From NCBI GenBank assembly GCA_008828725.1, contig MEHQ01001025.1, forward strand, positions 433,407 to 497,406: a DNA stretch of 64,000 nt. Direction: 5' to 3'. Origin of the DNA: Saccharina japonica. Taxonomy: Eukaryota > Sar > Phaeophyceae > Laminariales > Laminariaceae. This document shows positions 1-11,525 of the stretch, piece by piece. Every line of letters begins with the position of its first letter. Position 1 is the stretch's first letter. A model generated the notes under the pieces. That model was not told where the DNA came from and did not search any database. It saw only the letters and a list, made by a program, of their open reading frames with translations. The translations under genes and the position numbers were made by a program.

Positions 1-3000
1 GGTGGTGCCGACGCCGGGGGAGAGGAGAGGCGGTAACTGTATCGTTACACAACGATATTGCAGTGTCCCTTGGATAGCGTCGGCGGCAGTGGTGGTGGTG
101 GCTGCCCCTCGGCAACGGTGACTGCAGCTGTGCGAATGGTGCTGCTCGTGCTTGTGCGAGTTGAAGTTCGAGCGTTCCTCGTGGATCAGGGTGGTCGCAC
201 CTTACGTGAGATTTTACTCGGCCGGTACCGTCGGCAATAACAGCGGGGGGGCGGGGGGGGGGTGAGCGCAGCCGGCTCGAGGGGGTTCGGTGGTGTGCTT
301 TACCTAGGACAGACGCGAAAGAGACGATACCGATTTTCTGACTAAATGCCTTTGTTTTGATTTCGCGGTCTGCTGCATGACTGCGTGGAGAGATTTAGTG
401 TCACATGTCGAGGGGGGGGTCGGGGGTCATGTGGGCGAAGCATATTTGCGCAACGGGCATGCGCGCAAGCGAGTGGGGCTGTCGTTTGTGCTGGGGATGG
501 GGATAGGGGCTACGTGTTGCTCGACGGTTTACGTGTCGTACATGTTCTTGGGAATAATACCACATGAAGGATATGATTGGCTAGCTATTCCGGTATTATC
601 ATATCTGGTAAATTTGTTGAAGGCATGTACCTGGTATGTGGGTCGGCCACGTTTCCGGCTGGCACGCGATCGGTGAATATAGATGTCAGTGCCATCGTAA
701 ATACAAGGTGCAGTTTGACCTTTGTCCATCTGAATGTCCCTATGCCTTTGACCTTTCTTTTGTGCCTGATGTTTGTTTTGTTTTACCTTGTCTGGCACCA
801 GACATGTTTTATTGTGTGTTGAATACCGCTTTTAGAAAGCACTTTTCGTGCGCCAAAGTGCACACGGCAGCAGCAAGCAGCAGGAGCGGTAGTACATTAC
901 ACGTGGTCTCTTGAGGGGAGAGATCAAGGGGAAGGAGCTCACAGCGTGCACGGGCCTGGTGTCGGTGTCGTGACAGGCAGGAGTGTGGGGAAGATAGATT
1001 CCCCACGAGTTTCCCCACGTTTAATTATGTGTGTCGTAATGTTGCTCCTTTTTATCATACGTAGTACTCTCGTGACGACGTGATGCATACGAGATCTTTG
1101 TGTCATCGTCACGGATACCACCCAATGATTGTTTCCGGAGTTGCACAGTTTGTTTACGACAAAAAAGGGGGCGGAGATCGTTTGACTTTCGTATATTTCA
1201 CAGTTGAACGTCAGTACGTGCAGCTTAGCTTTAGGAAAAGGGTTTCGCTACCACTAGTGCGTGCGTTAATGGTATACCTCCGGTGTATATTTTACCTTGT
1301 ATCTTATGTTTTACAGGTGATTCGTGTTATTTTGTACCAGTATGCGTTTGTTTGTGTTTGTGTTGTTTATTTTTATATTTCATAGTTCCCAAATGAGCAA
1401 GATACAAAGTGCGAAGCATGCAAATTATCGCAGTTTTAGTGTCACTGAGGGATTTCTGGGAATTGTCTGTGCATCTCTAATGACCACTGATGGAAGATTG
1501 GGCTGGCGTCTGGAGGAAGCAAAAGGAAGCAAAGGAAGAGAAGGACCATTCGTTTGTCTTCAGCTTCACGCGCAGCTGTGCGAGTATAACAGAAGAGGCA
1601 AACGAACAGACGGTATTACGCCGCCTTCTGTTGTGGTTGACAAACCTACAGGTTAAACTGTCGTTGGTTGTAGTTTTCTCCCGCCCATCCGTCCATTCTT
1701 ATCTCGAGGGTGGATGGAATAGAGCGGCTACACGAGGTGTATACCACGCCGTCTATATTCATAGGTATTGTCGGTGTTTTGCAATCCGGAGCGTACAAGG
1801 CGTATGTCCATGGTTTACTACAATTAGGGGTCTGGGTTGTCCCGAGACTGCGCTTGTTAGAGGCCCGGCCAGTTGAGTCGGGGGGGGGGGCTCTCGGGGA
1901 CTGCTATTATGGTAGGAAACGAAAAGCAGTGGCCGGTGGCGCGGTTCTCGTACTGTGCCAGTAGAGCCCCTTCCCAACGTCGCAGATAATAAGGACATGG
2001 AAATTTCGAAGGATTTACACTAAACATACGGTTTGTTCGTGGGTGGAGCGGAGGATGGTCGGTGGTGGCGACATGTTTGTCGTTGTCATGGTCCAACTAC
2101 TGTACGTAGATGTGATGTGAACTACGTAGATGTGATGTGCTCTGTTCTGCGGGATGTGACACGATACTGACTGTCTGTGCTTTGTGTATGAATCCGTCTT
2201 AACCATCTGCCATGTGCCCTGATTTTGATTTTGCTTCTTTTGTATTGAAGAGTTTCGGAACAAAAAACGAAAACAAAAAAGTCGATGCCCATCCATCCTG
2301 GTGCTCATGAATGGCGGGGTATTTGCCCAGGATTATTATGACTTGCTCATGTTTGGGGGTTATTGTCCAGGATTTTAAAAGTCATCATCGACACGATTTT
2401 TCTTGCAGCAGGCGAACCACAAAGTCGAATGAGAAACATGTGACTACTGCACGAAATGCCATGAACTTCCGGTCGACCACGGTGCTCCACCACCCTCCGC
2501 CGTAACCTTCTCCCTCCGCTCCTGCCCCCGTATCAAATTTCCCACGGTCGTTGCCTTGCTCCTTGCCTGGCCGTCGTCCAACTCATCGAGGTTGTGTGCG
2601 TACGCATCGTGCAATTTGTTTCCTTTGCTTCCATTTCGAACAGCGCGAACACATCCTTCACATCCCCACCCCGTCTTGCCCGCCTGGCCTGAAATCAGAC
2701 CTACCTGCTGCTGTGCTGCTTTCGACACCACAGCAGCAGCAGTATCACGAAGCCACGACTGGTTCGGGCAGGCGGCGAGCCCTGCCGCTCTACGATTTAG
2801 CGGCGAGTGGGTACTCGCCTCTCCCACATCCTTCTCGCTTTCTCCCAGCTTTGAGGTTGCGTGCCGGTGTCTGTTTGCTCTCGTACGAGTACGTACCCAT
2901 CATTTCTCCTTCCAGCAGAACACTACTTTCCCCGCCACGGCATCACCAGCCGACCACTCGTTCAAGGAAGATGGCGTGCCCTGTCGCCGTACGCTGTGGT

Positions 3001-3100
3001 GGCGTGTCATGCATCCCAGGCTGCTGTAGCGGGTCCGACCCGCTGAGACGAGAGTGGCCCTCGGGCAGTAAGCAGTGTTATAGGAAAAATCCGGGCCCGC
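1..3100. other. region without a supportable gene
   Basis: I see several short open frames on both strands but no domain, no long frame and no set of splice sites with consistent phases. G-runs occur near 240-265 and 1879-1890. A minus-strand frame at 2444-2827 has protein-like stretches, but nothing around it confirms it. The region may hold untranslated or intronic sequence of a gene outside the window, or of the interrupted gene further right. Confidence 0.5.
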
Positions 3101-3109
3101 GGGACTGAT

Positions 3110-3530
3110 CCGCGGGTTCGACCCACGGGTCCAACCCGCGGGTCAACAGAAAACAACTCGCGGGTCATTCTGGCCCGACCCGCGAGTGACCCGTTTCTCG
3201 CGGGTCATGCCCTGACCCGACCCGCGATTGTTTTTAGATGTCGGGTCATGACCCGACCCGACCCGCGAAAAAATGAGATGATGGGTCATGACCCGACCCG
3301 ACCCGCGAAAATTTTGAGATGCCGGGTCATGACCCGACCCGACCCGCGAGATTTTGGAAACCTCTTGACCCGACCCGACCCGACCCGTGAGATTTGCAAA
3401 CCTCTTGACCCGACCCGACCCGACCCGTGAGATTTTGAACACTTGCTGACCCGACCCGACCCGACCCATGACATTCTGAACACCTCCTGACCCGACCCGC
3501 GGGTCGGGTCATGACCCGCGAACAGCCCTG
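3110..3530. repeat. GGGTC-rich minisatellite, about 43-bp units
   Basis: About seven imperfect units each hold two to four GACCC steps followed by an AT-rich spacer (consensus like GTGAGATTTTGAAAACCTCTT). Several units also contain the palindrome GGGTCATGACCC. The same unit, in the other orientation, recurs at 62,883-62,990, and a pure GGGTC run lies at 54,237-54,276. The open frames across it come from the repeat and are not genes. It directly abuts the left end of the first DIRS-like element. Confidence 0.85.
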
Positions 3531-3592
3531 CAATTTTGCTTCACTTGTTTTTTTCCGAAACTGTCTATATTGTCCATGACCAAAAAGAGCAC

Positions 3593-3839
3593 TTTGTTAT
3601 GGCTCAAGAATTCTGGATTAGTTTTTCACATGTAGACCCCTGGGTGGACTACCACCAATTCGTATAAAATGCAAAATGAAACCCAATATGATACGAACGG
3701 TCACCTCCTAGGCTACACCGTTCTTGTCCCCCCTGCTACTTCTTTATGAAACCCCCCACACATATTTTTCTCATCAGGCTAACCCGCAACCCTGATTGGG
3801 CCCGCTCCATTTTTTCAGCGGGGCTATCTTACACTCCCA
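3593..3839 (-). repeat. split direct repeat B2, copy 1
   Basis: This 247-bp block is nearly identical to 4121-4367, offset 528 bp. It begins TTTGTTATGGCTCAAGAATT on the plus strand and ends at ACACTCCCA. It is the outermost repeat at the 3' end of the minus-strand element. Confidence 0.9.
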
Positions 3840-3918
3840 AAACCCAACAATCACACCGACTTGTTGCAACCTTATTCCCCCCCTCTCTTGAGCGACAGGG
3901 CGGGCGGGTGGGAAAGTC

Positions 3919-4123
3919 GATCAATTGTAAAGGGCACAATGTCGTCCCCTGGGCTACGAGCTCTCGCTAGTGCTACGTACACCGACCGTCTATGACCGGG
4001 GCAGCAGGTCTCGAGGCTCGACGCTCTGAACATCTGCTGTCCTCCCGTCTACCCCGCATCCCCGTTTTTTCGAATTCCGAAACGCCTTCACAAACTACAC
4101 ATCCCTTCGGGAGGTTACATTTT
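3919..4123 (-). repeat. split direct repeat A2, copy 1
   Basis: This 205-bp block runs from GATCAATTGTAA to GGGAGGTTACATTTT on the plus strand. It matches 10,711-10,915 (A1), offset 6,792 bp, and 12,641-12,845 in copy 2. It abuts B1 at 4121. Confidence 0.9.
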
Positions 4124-4367
4124 GTTATGGCTCAAGAATTCTGGATTAGTTTTTCACATGTAGACCCCTGGGTGGACTACCACCAATTCGTATAAAATGC
4201 AAAATGAAACCCAATATGATACGAACGGTCACGTCCTAGGCTACACCGTTCTTGTCCCCCCTGCTACTTCTTTATGAAACCCCCCACACATATTTTTCTC
4301 ATCAGGCTAACCCGCAACCCTGATTGGGCCCGCTCCATGTTTTCAGCGGGGCTATCTTACACTCCCA
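4121..4367 (-). repeat. split direct repeat B1, copy 1
   Basis: Internal partner of 3593-3839. It lies immediately downstream of the tyrosine recombinase frames when read on the minus strand, as expected for B1 in a split-direct-repeat element. Confidence 0.88.
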
Positions 4368-5316
4368 CCATAGGGCCAGCCTGATACAACCCTCGTTATT
4401 ATACATGTTTTTTCGAGGGCAGTGGAGACCACTTCCGCTCCCTCCTCTGCCTCCCTCCCATACGTCATGAAAACCCGAGACTTCCATCTTCCTGCACGTT
4501 CGACTTGCAACTCCGAAAGGCCCTGCGCGGCCAACTGGGTGCCCCCCCCGATTCTTCCCGAGTGCATTGCTAACTGCGTGGGGTCTCTACCGCTGCTTCC
4601 TACCATCAACCGCAACGCCGCTACCGCTTCAGTTCTAGTAAACACTTTCCATCCCGACGCCGTGCCCCTGGTCGTCAGCGGCGCCCCCCCCCGGCAGCTG
4701 GGGGTGCACGTTGAGCAGTTCCACCAGGGCCTCGAAGGCTCCCATCGCCTCGCCCTCCGTCTTCCCCGCGTTTTCAAGCCGAGTACGAGTAATGGTGCAC
4801 CCTGCTCTCTTTCGGTCACTTTTGGACGCCAAAAACTGTACCTGCACTGCTGAGGCAGCCGACCTGTTCTCGAGTGGGACCTGTATTCCTTCGTGCAAGA
4901 AAGTGGGGCAATTTCTCGTCAGGCAGAATTCGGGGTGGATCTGACCGTCTGCACAACTCTGACGCTCTGCATAACGGGCAATAGGACACTGCAAGTCCGA
5001 GCCACATCACATATCCCCCGTCTACCATGCCTGCCACCACTTGTCTCCCTTGCGAGAGCATGGCCCACGTCAACGGCAGTCTGACCCGCGCTTTCTCAAT
5101 CGACATGCCGCGCGCCCTGTCTATTCCCTTTCCGATCGCCAATATCATGCAATGCGACGTCGTCAGTTCGCATCCTGCGAACATCTTGTGAACAAAGTTG
5201 AAGGCCGCTAAGTATCCTCTGACAGTCGACTGTTGATTATTGCGCATGAAGCAGCGGGCGGCCATGAATTCAAGCAGATCAGTAAGCGTTTCATCGGGAT
5301 CGTCACGGGCGCGCAA
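4352..5316 (-). pseudogene. tyrosine recombinase of DIRS/Ngaro-like element, frameshifted (copy 1)
   Basis: This is the YR integrase that would insert the circular DNA intermediate. The N-terminal part (5316 to about 4960) has a SAM-like helical core and the first catalytic arginine in CRASEL. A second frame (about 4970-4690) continues with LTRNCPTFLHEG. A third frame (about 4690-4352) holds the C-terminal catalytic box HSGRIGGGTQ and GRWKSRVFMTY, which supply H, R, W and the nucleophilic Tyr. The family needs one continuous frame of about 330 residues, so two frameshifts break it. One lies at or near the nine-C run around 4684-4692. The same breaks are present in copy 2. Confidence 0.85.
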
Positions 5317-5792
5317 CCAAGGCCTTAAACCCTACGCATTTTTCTGTTTTTCCCAGATGTTCCACTTCGCTCTGCCCAAACAAACCCAGCGCGAGCATTG
5401 CCACCAAGCGGGCAATTTCATCCTACGTTCCTCTCTTGTTTTCCCCTGTTCCTGCAGGGTCCGAGGGAGTACCGCGTGCACGCCGTATGTTGATCGAGTG
5501 ACATTACTTGGACAACACGACCCGGATATCTTACCGAGCGACGACCATGCCTTAGTTATGCAGTATGTTGGGCGGCGAAAGACACGCGGTATGCGGATCG
5601 TATATCGTACGTTGTTACAAGAGACGTGCATAGCGAGCGCGTGTGTCAATCAGTTGTGCATCATTCGTTCATCTATGAGATTCCACCAAATATCATCATG
5701 CTTGGTTTGGACATTCTTCGTAAGAAGTACTCCATCGAAAATCCCCGATCCCCGCAACCCGATGTCTTGTTTTTACCATTCGTGGGAGTTGG

Positions 5793-6483
5793 TCAGCTCC
5801 CTGACTTGTCTGACAATATCCCCGTGGTCAGCGCGAGATACCATCCGCTAGGGTGTTCTGCCCAACGGGCATATGTTTTTGCCGCGGGGTTCCACCCCTT
5901 TTTGAGTTCGAGACGTCCAAGCATTCTCATGAGTAAGCACGCCCTTTCGTCCCTCGCCCCCCCGCATCGGGCCATCCACGACACAGCGGCCACGCTATCA
6001 CCGCGCATCGGTACGAAATCCCCTTCGGCCTAGAGGCTGTCTCCTACGAGTTCTAGCAGGGCCCACGCCGTCACGACCAACACCAGAAACTCTATAAGGC
6101 TGATGGTGATGGTACAGGTCTCTCTCCAAGGGCGGTTCTTTTCTTTTTGAGTTCTGAGGTTAGCTGCTGCGGCGAATCATACCGCCAAGATACCTTCTTC
6201 CCAACACAGAACCGACAACCGTGTCGAGGCTGGCGTCCGATAAGTAGTATCTCTTGGCGGGTCGTTTTAACGCCGTGTAGGAGGGGAAGCTAAGCGTCTC
6301 TCCCTCCGATAGTAGCTCGTTATCTATTGCCCACTTCCAGAAGAGGCGGTCAGCGTGAACCTCTCTCCCAGGTTCGACTGTGCGCTTCTGTTTTTTGCTA
6401 CCTGGTGAGTCGTGCCACCCCGACAGCCGCAGNAGTTTCCACACGAAGTATCTACCCACCTGCCCTACTACGTGAGGTTCCAC
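5793..6483 (-). pseudogene. RNase H region of DIRS/Ngaro-like element (copy 1)
   Basis: This domain degrades the RNA of the RNA-DNA hybrid during reverse transcription. Minus-strand frame 6483-6160 contains YYLSDASLDTVVGSV, whose Asp fits the first catalytic Asp of an RNase H fold. A second frame, 6008-5793, contains RGDSVAAVSWMARCGG followed by LLMRMLGRLELKKGW, which resembles the later catalytic Asp and helix of DIRS-type RNase H. The two pieces are in different frames, so the domain is interrupted. One N lies at 6433. It sits between the RT and the recombinase, as in Ngaro elements. Confidence 0.75.
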
Positions 6484-6719
6484 AACTTCCCAGCCATACT
6501 GAGGACCTCCCTAACCTTCGCGTGCCTACGCTTCAGGGGCCACCGCTCGCGCAGCAACCCCGTCTACGCGTCGACTTTTTCACTAGGGAACGAGATTATC
6601 ATGGTGTGCGAGTTGATAGTGAACCCTAAGGCGTCGATTATGGTGTCCCCGTCCGTGCGTTTCTTGGGTGCTAGGATGGCGTGACACCCTCCTTCCCCTG
6701 TCCGCACAACCGCACGTGA

Positions 6720-7560
6720 TCAGAGGCTAGCGAGGCCGACGCGATCAGCGCGGTCGTATCGTCGTCCGAGCGTTGCACTTTTGTCAGTAAGTAATCGTCT
6801 ACGTACACTGTCGTGAAAAAACGGGTCGGCTATCTCTCCCCAAGTGTGTGTTCTGATTTTGTTTTTTTTGTGTCCGAGGAAATCGACGTGGGTTGTCCCT
6901 CTTCCCACCGGTCCACCACCTTAACGTGAGCCAACATTTATTTTTTTTGTCCGAGAGCTGAGTTGACTCGTTCGTGGTGTTACAGTGCGCGTGCTCGGCC
7001 GTCGCCGACACGACGCCCCAGCACCCCGGCGAATCGGACCACCCAAGTGTCAAGCCAAACGTCACTCACTCCCAACTCTTCTACTGAGTAGCAAAAATCG
7101 TGAAACTTTTTCCGGGTCTACCCGGACGTTGCGGAAAGCGTCGGAAACGTCGGCCTTGCATATCAGTTTTCTCTTGACAGGGAACTTGTTTCTGAGTGAC
7201 ACGAGTTCAGGAAGATAACTCCGGCAGCGTCAGAGCGCACAGGCATGGAGGGACGGTATCCGAGTCAGTGTCTCCGTTACATCCTCCCTGTTTCTATCTG
7301 CTCGGCTCGGCGAACGACAAGCCATAGATTATCCGGACCTGGTGTGTCCCGACTGCTGCGAACGGGGCGACCCTCAGATTCGGGATTTCGTGGGCGGCTG
7401 ACTTTTGTATCACTAAACATTTATGGCGTCTTACGTCTTCCCCGATTGTTTTCCATACTGCTGGCAAGTGCTCGGTGACGCTGGGGTGATTTCCGTACCG
7501 TAACGCGCGCTCCAGATCAGCGCCCGTGTTTACTGGTACGCCACCTGTGGCTATCGAGAC
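6720..7560 (-). pseudogene. reverse transcriptase of DIRS/Ngaro-like element (copy 1)
   Basis: On the minus strand an N-terminal segment (about 7560-7295) reads ELVSIATGGVPVNTG, then DLERALRYGNHPSV, typical of the region before the DIRS-type RT palm. A second piece (about 7225-7085) carries KADVSDAFRNVRV, the motif A with a catalytic Asp. The active-site box YVDDYLL is encoded at 6805-6785. The pieces lie in different frames with stops between them, so this RT is not translatable as one chain. Copy 2 has the same order. Confidence 0.85.
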
Positions 7561-7633
7561 TAGCTCGTCGACTGCTCCGAAGCCTTTTCAACCTCCGGAG
7601 AATCGCCGAATGTGTGTGGGATCGTGTGCCAGC

Positions 7634-9600
7634 TTATATATCAAACGCTTTTCTCTCTAGTGCATCAAGGTCGTGTTTTCCAAGTTTTGTTTTACGTGCG
7701 ATTGGTGTACCATGCGTTCTGTTCTGTTCGACTGAGCGACACACCATAAGGAAGCCGTAAAAACATGCTGACTCGCTACTCTCCCGCGGTTCGATCGGAA
7801 CAAACATGCTAGTATTGGGGTGATGCTCGGACGGCTCAACTAGCCCGTCCCGTGCGTGCCCCTCTGTCTTATTTGCACTGTGCCCTGTTGGTGGGGGGCG
7901 CCCGACTGCATCTTCTGTACTGCTGTGGGGATTCTGTTGTACTGAATGGGTGAAAGGCCCTTCTGGGTTTTGCGCTATGGTGTGAGTCTTCGGTACCCTC
8001 GGTGGCATCTCCAACCCGATTCTACCCGAAGTCTTCCGTGCCCTCGGTGGCATCTCCAAACCGATTCGACAAGAAGTGGGGAACACAGCAAGGCCCCTGC
8101 TCACACCAAACCCGCTGTGCTGAACCTTCCGCGACCTCGGCGGCATCTCCAACCCGATTCGACGGCAAGTGGGGATGTTCAGACTTATAGGTCGAGTTGC
8201 TCGTACTCTTCCCCTCGTCCCTTTTATCAAGTACTCCCTTCTTCTGATCTGTCACTGCTGGGTACTGGTACGTGGTACTGCGCTGACAGTCTGAGTTCTG
8301 TGACGTGGTTTATGGTAGTATTGGCTTATGCTCGGACGGCTCCACTATCCCGTCCCGTGTGTGCCCCTCTGTCTGACTTGCACTATGCCTGTGCTCCCAC
8401 CGTATCGGTTGGGTTGGCCCCGCCCCCTGTTGGTGGGGGGACGCCCGACTGCATCTTCTGTACTGCTGTGGGGATTACTGTTGTACTGAATGGGGTGAAC
8501 AGGCTCCTTCTGGGTTTTGCGCTATGGTGTGAGTCTTCGGTACCCTCGGTGGCATCTCCAACCCGACTTCTGGTGACTCGCAGCACGAGTCTTCCGTACG
8601 CTTCCTCGGTGGCATCTCCAACACCGATTTCGACAAGAAGTGGGGAACACAGCAAGGCCCCTGCTCACACCAAACCCGCTGTGCTGAACCTTCCGCGACC
8701 TCGGGGCATCTCCAACCCGATTCGACGGCAAGTGGGGATGTTCAGCTTATAGGTCGAGTTGCTCGTACTCTTCCCCTCGTCCCTTTTATCAAGTACTCCC
8801 TTCTTCTGATCTGTCACCTCGCTGTCGGTACTCGTACATTTCTGAAATTTGGAGTTAGACCGTGACTGTACAGATTGCACAGTGCAGTATGCTGAGATAC
8901 GAGGCACGCACCCAGCTGCGACCGTGCGCGCCTTCGCCATGCATTGTGAGCTGAAGCTACGCCCAATCTTACAGTGGGCTAAGGCCGCCTGGGGGAGGTC
9001 AGCAACTACTGAGACTTGCAGCAACTTTACATGTACGTACCCAGCGAGTCACGATTCGGGTAGTACGATTGTTCGACATCCTGGTTATAGAGCGTGGGAG
9101 AGACAACACCATCGTAACGCTCCCACTGCGATCGGGTATGCACTCGTCGCGAGGTTCGCTCCAGCGCTGTATCCACACCCGATCAAGACTTAATGCTTCG
9201 GTTCTGGGATCCTCAGCGAACCGCAAAACGAGCGTACAGACGAAGCACCGCGTGGGTCATCCGAGTGTCCACAGGATCCAGCGCACGAGGGCCGTCACCC
9301 CAGACCAGCATACGAAAAGTCTCGTGGCTTCCAGCACCACTGTGGGGTTTGTCGGGGGGAACGCACTCGTGCCAGGTTGGTTCTCGGTACTACGGTGGCA
9401 CTCGCAACCCACTGTGCAAGTACCAGGGGACACAGCGAAGCACTGTTCACACCAACCAGTGTGCGAACCTTGGACCTCGGTGCACTAACCGTTGGGAGGA
9501 GTATGTCAGGCCGTTATAGGTCGAGCTATAGCTCGTACTCTCCCCCGTCTGACTTCTTATCAAGATAACTACCACCTTCTTCTGATCTGTCACTGCTGGG
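7634..9600 (-). repeat. leader/gag-position repeat array of the DIRS-like element (copy 1)
   Basis: Upstream of RT on the minus strand lie units of about 500 bp, for example starting near 7826 and 8331. Each contains several copies of a 22-bp core, GGTGGCATCTCCAACCCGAT on the plus strand, near 8001, 8050, 8136, 8548, 8610 and 8700. Read on the minus strand in frame 8230-7634 the core encodes RIGLEMPPR repeats. The third part (about 8840-9600) diverges from copy 2. This is where Gag would be expected, but I see no capsid or zinc-knuckle motif. Confidence 0.6.
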
Positions 9601-10710
9601 TACTCGTACGTGGTACTGCGCTGACAATGAGTTCTGAGGTGTGATGGTCTTGCTGTTTTTGCGACAATCTGCTTCAAACGTTCTGCTGTTTGACTCTCTG
9701 CATTTTTTACTCGGAACTTGACTCTCACCGTGAAACAGGGCCGGCGAACCGACCCGAGAGTGGGTGTATGGCAAATCTCCACGGGCCTCCTGGCGTTTTC
9801 AAACACTATCTAATCCTGCTCGCGCACCTGCCCCCCCCTTCGGCGGGCCCCGCTGATGGCAGGGCCCCTATTGTCAGTTGCTGCGGGCGTCCCGCGAGAC
9901 TGTCAACAAGCAGAGCATCTATTTTAGGAAACCTGTGACTCGATTATCAACCCAAAATCGTAGGTATACCTGGATGGAAACACGCCTCCGGTACTACTGT
10001 AATTGTACAAACACATCCTGCTCCGACCCGCGGCCTCCCGATGTCAACTGGTGGGAGGTACTCGTACATAGATGGCGGTATGGCTATCATAGCTTCGTTG
10101 TCGGTAACCTGTGACGCATGTGCATATGCCTGGTCCTGGCCATGCTTGAGGAAATGAAACAGATGTCTTACTGCTGTCTATCCGCAGGCCATTCTGCCCA
10201 CTGCCTGGAACTGCGCTGCTCAGTACGTACACATAATTTCGGCCANGCATGTGCTGACCCGGTACATATCATAGTATACAGCAGTACAGGGACTAACAGG
10301 CTAGTAAGCAAAACAGGCTGACATTAACAGGCGAAATAAGAGACACTATATATCTGAAAATAGTGTAGAAGGCCCTCCTCACATAAGAAATCCAGCCTCG
10401 GGACCAGCTTTCCTGTTTCTTATTATCATCGGTGTCCTGTACTTGTATAAATACCTGCACCTCATCTGCTTCGTATACCAGCTGCTGATGCTGTTCTACG
10501 TTTTACAGCTCTGGTATGACAATCCTGGGCACGCAAGAAGCGGAGGTTCCAGGGTTCGTAGGACATTTTTTAGAAACACACCAGCAGACGTACCTCGCTA
10601 AAGTTGATGTCGATGCAAGGAAAGTTCATAAGAGGGACGAAGCCGATATATCCTCGACCATGCTTCCGCCCAGCTCCTCTGGCTGCGGCATGAAAGTCGA
10701 TCTCAAAATC

Positions 10711-10915
10711 GATCAATTGTAATGGGCACAATGTCGTCCCCTGGGCTACGAGCTCTCGCCAGTGCTACGTACACCGACCGTCTATGACCGGGGCAGCAGG
10801 TCTCGAGGCTCGACGCCCTGAACATCAGCTGACCTCCCGCTTACCCCGCATCCCCGTTTTTTCGAATTCCGAAACGCCTTCACAAACTACACATCCCTTC
10901 GGGAGGTTACATTTT
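10711..10915 (-). repeat. split direct repeat A1 (5' terminus), copy 1
   Basis: 205-bp match to 3919-4123 and 12,641-12,845. It ends at ...GGTTACATTTT on the plus strand, where similarity stops, marking the 5' end of the minus-strand element. Confidence 0.88.
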
Positions 10916-11328
10916 CATTATTTTTATGCGCGTGAGCTATAAAAGCCTTCAGTTTACTGCTGTGGCTGATGTTCCGCTTCGTTAACAATGAACTAAATAA
11001 CGAAATTAGTCCGTCGAGGTGTGCGGGAGGCGTTCTCGCGCCAAGCTTTGCTTGGTCGTTGGTCTCCCACCCCCCCCCCTTCCCGGCCTGATGGCGTTAC
11101 TGTATATAAAATGTTGTCCCAAAAACTGAACTGAAGATTCTGGGAGACGAATGACTAAGTGTTTGTGTAGAAGGGCACCGATTTTTTTTGTGCCCATCGG
11201 GTGCCCATTTCGTTGGGTTTGCAAGGAGCGAAGCCGAAGTCGAAAGGGGTCACTCGAGGCAGCAGTGCGGCGAGATCAGACCAGCGATCTCCGGCGCACA
11301 GCTGCCTCGACAAAGGATATGGGTCTGA
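10916..11328. other. spacer between DIRS copy 1 and the interrupted exon
   Basis: No confident feature. The plus frame that continues into 11,329-11,418 is also open from about 11,206 to a single TGA at 11,326-11,328 and reads protein-like (for example SRQQCGEIRPAISGAQ). This could be an upstream exon part separated by an unrecognised intron, or decayed coding sequence. Confidence 0.35.
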
Positions 11329-11418
11329 CCCGTTGCCGGTCGAGAACATGTGAGTGTGCCGTGGGTAGTTGCTGGCACGTCTTGTATCGGCCCCGAAGCA
11401 TGCCAGAGCAGGCTGTTA
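11329..11418 (+). pseudogene. 5' part of an exon interrupted by the 7.67-kb insertion
   Basis: Thirty open codons end with GCATGCCAGAGCAGGCTG-TTA, where TTA is the target-site copy. If 11,419-19,088 is removed, the frame continues without a stop into CAT CGG ATT at 19,089. The joined exon piece then has 95 open codons up to the splice donor after 19,283. The encoded sequence includes SVPWVVAGTSCIGPEACQ and no family I recognise. The 5' boundary of the exon is not resolved: the nearest in-frame stop is 11,326-11,328 and no strong acceptor is visible. Confidence 0.55.
11416..11418. other. target-site duplication TTA, left copy
   Basis: TTA immediately precedes the terminal sequence GGGCCATTCC. 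The second copy is at 19,086-19,088. A 3-bp TTA/TAA duplication is the rule for PIF/Harbinger transposons. Confidence 0.75.
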
Positions 11419-11439
11419 GGGCCATTCCTAACGAAAAAA

Positions 11440-11525
11440 AAAAATCACGATTCGTGAGGTTTTTGTCGTGAATCGTGATTTTTTTTGTCGTGATTCACGA
11501 CAAAAACCTCACGATTCATGACGCC
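11440..11525. repeat. hairpin of CACGATTCGTG palindromes
   Basis: Two arms of about 34 bp, TCACGATTCGTGAGGTTTTT and onward against its near reverse complement ending CACGATTCATGA, flank a T-rich loop. TCACGATTCGTGA is itself a palindrome. Similar palindromes recur at 18,950-19,065 near the other end of the insertion. These are subterminal repeats that could bind a transposase or form a strong RNA stem. Confidence 0.75.

Larger units (their letters stand above)
3531..10915 (-). mobile_element. DIRS/Ngaro-like tyrosine-recombinase retrotransposon, copy 1
   Basis: On the minus strand the order is terminal repeat A1 (10,915-10,711), a repeat-rich leader, reverse transcriptase, RNase H, tyrosine recombinase, then B1 (4367-4121), A2 (4123-3919) and B2 (3839-3593). 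The A1-body-B1-A2-B2 arrangement of split direct repeats, with a tyrosine recombinase instead of a DDE integrase, is diagnostic of Ngaro-type members of the DIRS order. I see no methyltransferase domain. Homology with copy 2 starts at 3531, 62 bp outside B2, so the true terminus could be 3531 or 3593. The coding regions are split over several frames, so this copy looks defective. Confidence 0.9.

Noticed and set aside
3143..3533. Overlapping frames rich in Gly, Arg, Ser and Val
   Set aside because: They are translations of the GGGTC minisatellite in every frame.
7634..8230. 198-codon minus frame with RIGLEMPPR repeats as a cellular gene
   Set aside because: It lies inside the DIRS-like element and is duplicated in copy 2, so it belongs to the element or is incidental.
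8001..8720. CRISPR-like array of 22-bp repeats
   Set aside because: Spacing is irregular, intervening sequences are themselves repeated, and the context is a eukaryotic retroelement.
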